Below are positions 62,056-64,000 of a DNA stretch of 64,000 nucleotides, piece after piece (within the stretch, counting starts at the first letter, position 1; each line of letters opens with the position of its first letter). Made by a program: the position numbers and the translations under genes. The DNA comes from Toxotes chatareus. Its lineage: Eukaryota > Chordata > Actinopteri > Toxotidae. The notes under the pieces are model-generated. The model saw only the letters and a program-made list of their open reading frames with translations. It was not told the DNA's origin and made no database searches. Location: positions 11,848,741 through 11,912,740 of the forward strand of contig CM028894.1 in assembly GCA_016801885.1 (NCBI GenBank), written 5' to 3'.

Positions 62056-62438
62056 GCAGCGTAGTGAGCGCCGCCTGAGATGAGTGTGCGCTTGTATGTA
62101 GTGACCGGGGACTACCGACTTGAATTGCTATCGAGAAGTTTGTGCCAGGCAGCGCTGCCAGCAATTGTCTGTCATTTGACATACGTTCTTCTCATATGTC
62201 AGATTACTTTCTGTATTTGTTTGCTATTGATGTTAAGGATTAAATTAACATTATTTTTGAAAGGCTTTCAGGCGTAAAGATATTTTTAGTAGTTACGCCC
62301 CGCCGGCGGCGTACACTGATAGCATGAACACGCGCTTCTAGTGAGTCATTCGACTACCAGCATGCACCGGGAGAAGTTTTTTTTTCAGGTGGGTGGGATT
62401 TTTTTGAGAGGCGTTGCCGCACATCGAGTACTTCAGGA

Positions 62439-62446
62439 TTATATAT
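62439..62446 (+). promoter_or_regulatory. etnk1: TATA-like element before etnk1
   Basis: TTATATAT about 100 bases upstream of the MANYIHV start codon. If functional, transcription would begin near 62470, giving a leader of roughly 80 bases and the short protein form. Confidence 0.4.
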
Positions 62447-62547
62447 CCGCAGCTCCTCACGCGTTTTCATACATTGCGCATTTTACTTCTGCGTACGCTG
62501 CTGCAAGTTTCAGAGTTTCAGCTATCCGGAGAAATAAAGATTTAGCA

Positions 62548-62694
62548 ATGGCCAACTACATTCACGTACCCGACGAGGCTCCAGCTGTGCCCAAAATAGA
62601 TGTGACAGTTGACGAGAGCGACTACAGACCCGGTGCACTGAAACTGATCAAGGAGCTGAGACCTAGCTGGAAGCCATCCGAGGTCAAAGTGAAG
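62548..62694 (+). CDS. etnk1: Ethanolamine kinase 1, coding exon 1, partial
   Basis: ETNK1 phosphorylates ethanolamine in the first step of CDP-ethanolamine (phosphatidylethanolamine) synthesis in the cytosol. This exon encodes 49 residues beginning MANYIHVP, the start shared with human ETNK1, then PKIDVTVDESD, GALKLIKELRP and SWKPSEVKVK; it ends at a GTGCGG donor in phase 0. The kinase core (Brenner motif and catalytic Asp) lies beyond the right edge. The frame is open upstream to 62341, with an ATG at 62362 that would add 62 residues. Human ETNK1 also has a longer N-terminal form, but the TATA-like element between the two ATGs argues for the short start. Confidence 0.9.
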
Positions 62695-64000
62695 GTGCGG
62701 CTTATATCATTTAAAAATATATTTTCCTGCTAGTCTGCTTGGTAACGCATTTTTCGTGCTTGAATCTTGCTTTCTTTGTAGTTAAAGTTGTGTTAGCTAG
62801 CAAGATGTTCCCACATTTAAAAAAAAAACCCAAGTTAGCTAACACTACCGTTAATTGATTCCAAGAGCTAATATCACACCAAACTAGCCAGCATAGTGAC
62901 ACCAGAGGCAGCTGAAATGTCTTTAAAATTGCTGTGGACATCGTCAGACACATGGTAGATAATTTCCTCGTTGCAGTGCAGCTCCGGAGATACTGCGGTA
63001 ATATTTCCCCGTTAGGGTTAATGTTTTGCCTTTGTAAATAGCATCTGCGTCAGCTCAGGTCATGATCAAACAGTGGGAGTCTCTCTCCGCTTTTGGCGCA
63101 GTTAAGCCCGTTCCTCTGCGTTACTTCGGCGGCGTTATGCTTAACTTAAAGTTTATGTAATCTCGGTGAATGCTGTTTGAGAAGTAATGCTTAGATCAGC
63201 AGCAGCTTGCCTGGAGGTGGGTTAAACAGACAGAGGAGCTGTCGTATCCGTCAGTTTAACCTTTAATTATGTTCATGCTGCGCCTCAGTGAATTTCTGGA
63301 ATTCAAAAAAAGTTCTAGCACTTTCAAAGCCAGGGTGGTGTTAAATATAGATTAGGGATTGGTAGGAATCCCTTGTCTGTTCTTGTAAATTTCTGGGAGA
63401 CACACAGATCACCAACAGGGTATGACCATAGACTGTTTGCGTTTACTTTTTTGCATAAGTGTCTTGTTTGATCTTCCAGAGTTGAGCTACTTTTACAAAA
63501 AAGCAAACAAAAAATCAAATATTATTTCGAAACATTACATTATGTTATTTTAAGCCACGCACCCTTAACGTCAGATTCACTGAAAGTGAATTAGTCTCCT
63601 TTTCCAATAACAGACCGGGGGTGTGGCTCTACTTGGTAAACACAGTGAGAATGAGAGCTGATCACATGCTCTGACACTCTTGCCTATATTCATCAATGAG
63701 AAGCAAAGTGGGAACTCAGCAAATGCCAGTCATTGCTTTCTCAGGCAAAATAAAATTCCCCACAATCCTGTCATTCTCAGTCAATCCTTTCTAGAGTGAA
63801 CAATTCGGGCTGGTATGTTGGCAGCACCCCGTCCACCCTCCCCAAAAATGTTCCCAGCTTAACAACAGTGACAGTTAAGCTTAAATCACCCGAGACACGC
63901 TCATATTTTTTAAAGGAGACATTAATTCCTCCTCTCTCTTCTGTTGTTTGCCAGATGCCTGACTCCTCAGAACTTATGTAATTCTTAAAACAATGTAGGT
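62695..64000 (+). other. etnk1: etnk1 intron 1 (part)
   Basis: About 1.3 kb after the exon 1 donor, running off the window. I see no second etnk1 exon, and the short open frames here (such as 63796-63981) have no family resemblance. The first 500 bases are CpG-richer than the rest, as expected near a promoter. Confidence 0.7.

Noticed and set aside
1..64000. CRISPR arrays, bacterial operons, tRNA or rRNA genes
   Set aside because: No regularly spaced repeats, no convincing tRNA cloverleaf (T-loop motifs checked by eye) and no ribosomal RNA sequence. The window is vertebrate nuclear DNA.

Overview
The window reads as nuclear genomic DNA of a teleost fish, probably a percomorph. The evidence is intron-rich genes with canonical GT/AG junctions, abundant (GT)n microsatellites, several interspersed repeats of teleost type, and clear vertebrate proteins. 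There is no bacterial, viral or CRISPR content. All gene models below were assembled by hand: exon ends were chosen so that each reading frame stays open across every junction.

Layout, left to right. (1) 1-6964, minus strand: first coding exon of slc2a13 (proton/myo-inositol cotransporter) and about 6.4 kb of its intron 1; the rest of the gene lies off the left edge. (2) 11727-26097, plus strand: a complete secreted gel-forming mucin in 43 coding exons (2107 residues), with von Willebrand D1-D2-D'-D3 assemblies, one exon carrying a short Thr/Ser/Pro mucin domain, a D4 with a GDPH motif, a VWC region and a C-terminal cystine knot. It is head-to-head with slc2a13, as MUC19 is in human apart from the intervening LRRK2. 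(3) 27965-36212 and 40926-47387, plus strand: two tandem SLCO1-family organic anion transporters with matching 14-exon coding structures. The first is slco1c1-like (686 aa). The second (815 aa) carries an unusually long charged C-terminal tail. (4) 50943-51930, plus: iapp (amylin precursor, 131 aa). (5) 55515-60084, plus: pyroxd1 (499 aa, 13 exons). (6) 62548-64000, plus: first coding exon of etnk1 (ethanolamine kinase 1) and the start of its intron 1, running off the right edge.

The gene set joins two blocks that are separate on human chromosome 12: SLC2A13/MUC19 (12q12) and SLCO1/IAPP/PYROXD1/ETNK1 (12p12). The genes are not an operon or a pathway. Their shared themes are solute transport (inositol; thyroid hormone and organic anions), secretion (mucin, amylin) and housekeeping enzymes.

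No wholly new system is visible. The points most worth a second look are the long tail of the second SLCO1, the mucin architecture and its GDPH site, a young-looking 546-bp transposon with short terminal inverted repeats, GT repeats abutting splice sites and a core promoter, and a possible upstream extension of etnk1.
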